Origin: Chryseobacterium sp.
GTDB lineage: Bacteria > Bacteroidota > Bacteroidia > Flavobacteriales > Weeksellaceae
Assembly: GCA_003852805.1 (NCBI GenBank)
Contig: RDDY01000101.1
Coordinates: forward strand, 1-9,595
Direction of reading: 5' to 3'
Length of the DNA stretch: 9,595 nt
Part shown: piece after piece, positions 6,716 through 9,595 of the stretch
Position numbering within the stretch: position 1 is the first letter of the stretch
Layout of the letters: each line of letters opens with the position of its first letter
Translations under genes and position numbers: made by a program
Notes under the pieces: model-generated
Databases searched by the model: none
The model's input: only the letters and a program-made list of their open reading frames with translations
What the model was told of the DNA's origin: nothing

Positions 6716-7600
6716 TTAATTGCAGTAGCACGCCGGGCGACCGAACGAATAAGATATTCCCACAGAAACGCTGTTCAGCCAGTCATTATTATTCGGGTTG
6801 CCCACATTTTGGCGCTCGGCGTATTGGCGCGTTCTGTCGTTTGTCGTTGCAGCGTATTCGCCCGTTTGCAACAGTGAGAGTTTCGGGTCGTCGCCCGGTT
6901 CCAAGAAATCTTTGGCGAATGTCTGTTTTATGTTTTTTTCTTTCAGCACACTGTAATCCAATCCGTCCGTAAGCGTGGGGCGGAAAGTAAGCTCGCCGAA
7001 AATGGCAAAATTGTAATTGAATTTATACTTCAGTCCTATACCGAACGGAAAGGCCATTGCAGATGCAGCGCCCAACTCGGTGCGGAAATTTGTTGTAAAG
7101 TCGCCGCTGTCGGTCGGCAATACGGCGGTACCCGTTTCGTCTGTCGTAAAACCGTGTTCTGCCACCACGCGCTTCTCTTTGTAGAAAAGCATACCGACTC
7201 CTACAAACAGGTACGGACTGAACATCGCCTGCTGCTCGTCATTGATGGGCAGGAAATTATACTCGAACAAAGCGGCTGCCTCAGTGATTGTATTGCTGCC
7301 CGAGAACCCTCTGAGGTTACGATACGCTTCGGCGGCATCTTTATCGTTAAATGCAACGTGGTTGGAGGCCAGATTGACCCGTACCGACTGGTAAGGGTTA
7401 AAGTTCATTTTGTACATGAGTCCTCCGTAGAACGGAAAACCTTCGGCGTCACCGGCAAACGGATATATATAAGAAGTCTTACCGATGTCGCCCACAATAT
7501 TGGAGCCGCCGCCAAAGAGTCCTATTTCATAGCGCTGGGCCGGCAGATAACCTGCCAGCAAAGCAGCTGCAACAAAACTCATTATATACCGGCGATTCAT
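6716..7600 (-). CDS. porG: PorG-like outer-membrane protein of the type IX secretion system (DUF6089)
   Basis: A 294-residue outer-membrane beta-barrel-type protein of the DUF6089/PorG family. PorG is an outer-membrane part of the Bacteroidota T9SS, associated in Porphyromonas with the PorK/PorN ring. A signal peptide is visible at residues 1-22 (hydrophobic core FVAAALLAGYL, likely cleavage near LPA/Q). The mature part opens with YEIGLFGGGSNIVGDIG, has alternating hydrophobic strands throughout, the family stretch FGELTFRPTLTDGLDY at 201-216, and ends FGRPACYCN, the Cys-containing tail typical of this family. The start at Met1 puts three residues of positive or polar character before the core; Met7 is possible but leaves a short n-region. 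It is the first gene of the operon, and its stop is 3 bases from the uppS start, so the two are co-transcribed. In flavobacteria this gene commonly precedes uppS and bamA. The other T9SS genes are not in the window. Confidence 0.85.
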   Translation of the reverse strand: MNRRYIMSFVAAALLAGYLPAQRYEIGLFGGGSNIVGDIGKTSYIYPFAGDAEGFPFYGGLMYKMNFNPYQSVRVNLASNHVAFNDKDAAEAYRNLRGFSGSNTITEAAALFEYNFLPINDEQQAMFSPYLFVGVGMLFYKEKRVVAEHGFTTDETGTAVLPTDSGDFTTNFRTELGAASAMAFPFGIGLKYKFNYNFAIFGELTFRPTLTDGLDYSVLKEKNIKQTFAKDFLEPGDDPKLSLLQTGEYAATTNDRTRQYAERQNVGNPNNNDWLNSVSVGISYSFGRPACYCN

Positions 7601-7630
7601 CCAAACATGCGATTTTCAGGCAGATGCCTG
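7597..7630 (-). promoter_or_regulatory. Structured porG leader: hairpin plus three-codon ORF overlapping the start
   Basis: The predicted porG leader contains the inverted repeat CAGGCA-TC-TGCCTG at 7617-7630; because the centre is only two bases, the likely hairpin is 5 bp with a 4-base loop. Downstream is a tiny ORF ATG-TTT-GGA-TGA (7608-7597) whose stop overlaps the porG start as ATGA. No Shine-Dalgarno sequence is visible. The elements are plainly in the sequence; a role in translation control is inference. Confidence 0.35.
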
Positions 7631-7643
7631 TTTTTATGATGTG

Positions 7644-7673
7644 CAAATATAAAACAAAAATAACTTAACAAAA
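7644..7673 (-). promoter_or_regulatory. Bacteroidota-type promoter of the porG-uppS-bamA-ompH operon
   Basis: On the minus strand there is a -33 box TTTTG (7669-7673), a 17-base spacer and a perfect -7 box TATATTTG (7644-7651; consensus TAnnTTTG). The surroundings are very A+T-rich. Transcription should start around 7637-7640, giving a leader of roughly 37 to 40 bases before the porG ATG. It is the only good promoter seen upstream of the five envelope genes. Confidence 0.75.
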
Positions 7674-7771
7674 TTCATAAGAAAAGTTAAAAGAAGCGCC
7701 TGTCTATCGCGTACGGCCGCAACTTGGCCTACCGCAATGCAGGCAATAGCCACACGTCCTCAACGGCGGTT

Positions 7772-8851
7772 TCAGCTCAGTTTGCGCAGCAGCCTCGGCG
7801 GCAACTTTCCTTCTTTGGCCAAGTCGAAATCTTGGCGGCTGCAAGGGATGCAGTTATCCACTTCCTCATCGGTACCAAAATACCAAAGATCGGTAAACAC
7901 GTCGCGGTGAAAAGCCAATTCTCGGTCTTCTACCATTATCCAAAAGGTTTCGTAATCGCGGTTTCGGGGGTGCGATTTTCTGATCTGAATCCCTTCCACC
8001 AAATGCCAAATCATCTGAGCCAGCAACTGATGGTTGAGCTGTCTGCGCTGCTCGGTATTGAAATTGAAAATACCGACGGCCTTCAACTGCTCGCTCATCC
8101 CCGCTTCTTTCATATATGCGCAAATCTCTCTGCGGTTGAGGCCATTCACTTGTGGGTTTATCGAGAAGGCACCGGTAAAACTCTCTACCGCGTCGCAGTT
8201 GACGGTAACCAAATCCGCATGACGGAAATACGGTTCTACATTTGCCGGGTCACCTGTCATTTCTGCCAGCCGCACCACATCAAGGTCCACCTCTTTCATA
8301 AGGCGTACGCTGTCGGATTCGGTCAGATGTTTTTGGTAGGCCAAGTGGTGATAACTGCCTCGGCTGATTTGCTCCGACGACAGAATTCTCGGCAAGAAAT
8401 TATCATCGTTCAATACCTCATTGTTATGCGCCAAACGGATGCGGCTGTCCAGCGCCGTATAGTTGACGGACTCTTGACAGTGGGCCAACGCAGAAAACAG
8501 TGAATAACTCTGACTGTTCGCACCGCCGACGGTAACCGGTACGCAGTTACGTTTTCTGCAGGTCGAAATAATTTCTTGTAAAATGTAATCCGTATCGGCC
8601 GGAGTATTCCCCGACACCAAGTCACCCAAATCACAGAGAGGAACTTCCCAATCCAAAGCCGAGAGCCGATACAATTCGTCCCGCACCGTGTTCCAATCCT
8701 GCACTTCTGCCGAACCGCCGGCTCCGCGGTAATCCGAACAAAAGAATAAAACAATGCTGTGGTCTTTCAGTTCGGTACGCACTAAGCTGCCGAGTTGCCA
8801 TTTCTCTGTTTTCGGTTTGTCGGCTCTTGTGAAAATATCTGCTAAATCCAT
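7772..8851 (-). CDS. Arginase-fold (formimidoylglutamase-like) protein, probable pseudoenzyme
   Basis: A 359-residue protein of the ureohydrolase (arginase/agmatinase/formimidoylglutamase) superfamily, of the divergent kind found in Bacteroidota and usually annotated as formimidoylglutamase. Active members hydrolyse guanidino or formimino groups with two Mn ions held by GGxH, DAHxD and DxD motifs. Here the first motif reads GGAN (residues 109-112), so His is replaced by Asn. The second reads DSRIR (135-139), keeping the first Asp but losing His and the second Asp. The third reads NCD (218-220), keeping one Asp. The metal site is therefore probably broken and hydrolase activity is unlikely. 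The conserved surroundings, such as DADLVTVN-like text at 211-218, show an intact fold under selection. There is no signal peptide, so it should be cytoplasmic. It lies 83 bases after topA and has no obvious promoter of its own. No histidine-degradation (hut) genes are nearby, which argues against a HutG role. Family assignment is good; function is unknown. Confidence 0.8.
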   Translation of the reverse strand: MDLADIFTRADKPKTEKWQLGSLVRTELKDHSIVLFFCSDYRGAGGSAEVQDWNTVRDELYRLSALDWEVPLCDLGDLVSGNTPADTDYILQEIISTCRKRNCVPVTVGGANSQSYSLFSALAHCQESVNYTALDSRIRLAHNNEVLNDDNFLPRILSSEQISRGSYHHLAYQKHLTESDSVRLMKEVDLDVVRLAEMTGDPANVEPYFRHADLVTVNCDAVESFTGAFSINPQVNGLNRREICAYMKEAGMSEQLKAVGIFNFNTEQRRQLNHQLLAQMIWHLVEGIQIRKSHPRNRDYETFWIMVEDRELAFHRDVFTDLWYFGTDEEVDNCIPCSRQDFDLAKEGKLPPRLLRKLS

Positions 8852-8875
8852 TTCGGGTTACGGTCGTTAACGGAA

Positions 8876-8915
8876 AAATTCACTCCGACATCGGTGAAGA
8901 TGCCATCGTGAATTT
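8876..8915 (-). terminator. Candidate terminator or structured spacer after topA
   Basis: On the minus strand an imperfect 40-base hairpin starts 19 bases after the topA stop. The outer stem is AAATTCAC paired with GTGAATTT (8 bp). Then comes a 3x3 internal loop (GAT opposite GGA, which could form G-A, A-G and U-G contacts), an inner stem GGCATC/GATGTC (6 bp with one G-U), and a 6-base loop TTCACC. Two more T residues follow the stem, so the U-tract is short. This suits a weak or partial terminator that lets some transcription run into the next gene. No TAnnTTTG promoter box is visible between the two genes, which also favours readthrough. Confidence 0.45.
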
Positions 8916-8934
8916 CCCGTGCTTTATATTTATG

Positions 8935-9595
8935 TTATTTCTTTTTTGCTGTGGTCTTCTTTGCCGTTGCTTTTTTAGCAGTCGTTTTTTTGGCGGCTGT
9001 TTTCTTCGGCTTCTCTTTAAAGGCATTCTTGTCTTGCGCCGTAATCCACTTTTTCACCTCTTCCAATGAAACCTCTTTCAGTTCATCGGCGGTGTACTTG
9101 CTGTCGTCCTTTTTCTTCGGGATTTTGAACATAGCCTTGCCGAATTTGATGAAAGGCCCCCACCGACCATTTTCTACCGATATCTTTTCGTCTTCCCATT
9201 GACGGATGTAGCGGTTTGCCTCTTTCTCCAGCTTGGCCTCAATCAGTTCGTTTACATCACTCTGACTCAAATTGTTGAAGTCGTATTTTTTGGGAACGTT
9301 TATGAAGATATCCTTGTATTTAAGGAACGGCCCGAAACGTCCGACGCCCTTGGTCACCGGTTCGCCTTTGAATGTGGCTATCGGCGCATCGGCAATTTTT
9401 TTCTCGCGGATAAGTTCTGCAGCGCGCTCGTCATCTACACTGAACGGATCTTCGCCTTTTGGAATGCTGATGTAGGTTTCGCCCCATTTCACGTACGGGC
9501 CAAACCGACCCACGCCTACACTGACGGGCTGCCCTTCCACAGGCGAAAGGTCAAACGGAATCTTGAACAATTCCAGCGCTTCTTCTAAACTAAGG
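8935..9595 (-). CDS. topA: DNA topoisomerase I, C-terminal part (cut by window edge)
   Basis: This is the last 219 codons of a type IA topoisomerase, the enzyme that relaxes negatively supercoiled DNA by single-strand passage. The frame is open to the right edge, so the catalytic domains lie outside the window. The first visible residues are LSLEEALELF, the usual lead-in to the C-terminal repeats of bacterial TopA, so the TTG at 9570 is an internal Leu codon and not a start. Three topoisomerase C-terminal repeats follow, each with a GRFGP/GRWGP core (GRFGPYVK, GRFGPFLK, GRWGPFIK); these bind DNA. The protein ends in a basic tail rich in Lys, Ala and Thr with AKK-type repeats, resembling histone H1 tails and common in flavobacterial TopA, which probably adds non-specific DNA binding. 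The stop is TAA. A hairpin follows 19 bases downstream. Identity is very likely; the partial state is certain. Confidence 0.95.
   Translation of the reverse strand, partial: LSLEEALELFKIPFDLSPVEGQPVSVGVGRFGPYVKWGETYISIPKGEDPFSVDDERAAELIREKKIADAPIATFKGEPVTKGVGRFGPFLKYKDIFINVPKKYDFNNLSQSDVNELIEAKLEKEANRYIRQWEDEKISVENGRWGPFIKFGKAMFKIPKKKDDSKYTADELKEVSLEEVKKWITAQDKNAFKEKPKKTAAKKTTAKKATAKKTTAKKK

Noticed and set aside
7617..7635. CAGGCA/TGCCTG dyad followed by five T residues, read as a plus-strand terminator
   Set aside because: Nothing is transcribed toward it on the plus strand; it is better seen as part of the porG leader.
7724..8503. Open frame of 259 codons on the plus strand
   Set aside because: It lies antisense to the arginase-like gene, has no recognisable domain or promoter, and its composition is what the complement of a coding frame gives.
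7772..8851. Active formimidoylglutamase (hutG) of histidine degradation
   Set aside because: The key metal ligands are substituted and no hut genes are nearby.
9568..9570. TTG as the start of a 211-residue protein
   Set aside because: The frame continues upstream to the window edge with the typical TopA text LSLEEALE, so this is an internal Leu codon.

Overview
The window is a stretch of chromosome from a member of the Bacteroidota, most likely a flavobacterium close to the Weeksellaceae/Chryseobacterium group but with a higher G+C than is usual there (mid to upper 40s percent by eye). The evidence is the flavobacterial BamA and paired OmpH/Skp proteins, a PorG/DUF6089 protein that marks the type IX secretion system (T9SS), a degenerate arginase-like protein beside topA, signal peptides ending in AQ, Bacteroidota-type promoters (TTG and TAnnTTTG boxes), and the lack of clear Shine-Dalgarno sequences. 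All ten protein genes lie on the minus strand, so they read from right to left. I saw no mobile element, tRNA, rRNA or CRISPR array.

In transcription order there are three groups. (1) 9595-7772: the 3' end of topA, a hairpin, then a 359-residue arginase-fold protein that has lost most of its metal ligands. (2) 7673-2142: a promoter and short structured leader, then porG, uppS, bamA, ompH1 and ompH2 with gaps of 3 to 40 bases, closed by a strong intrinsic terminator. This is an envelope-biogenesis operon. UppS makes the lipid carrier for peptidoglycan and O-antigen, BamA inserts outer-membrane barrels, the OmpH/Skp chaperones bring barrel precursors to it, and PorG is itself an outer-membrane component of the T9SS. 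(3) 2152-110: a thioesterase, an rfbD-type dTDP-4-dehydrorhamnose reductase and a secreted protein of unknown function. Overlaps of 4 and 11 bases join these three genes. A further promoter at 18-47 points out of the left edge.

This is mainly a housekeeping region, and I found no convincing undescribed multi-gene system. The points most worth a second look are the arginase-like pseudoenzyme, the junction that replaces the usual arginase-like/gldK neighbourhood with porG, the promoter box embedded in the operon terminator just before the thioesterase, the porG leader with a hairpin and a three-codon ORF overlapping the start codon, the absence of murI after ompH2, and the uncharacterised secreted protein at the left end.
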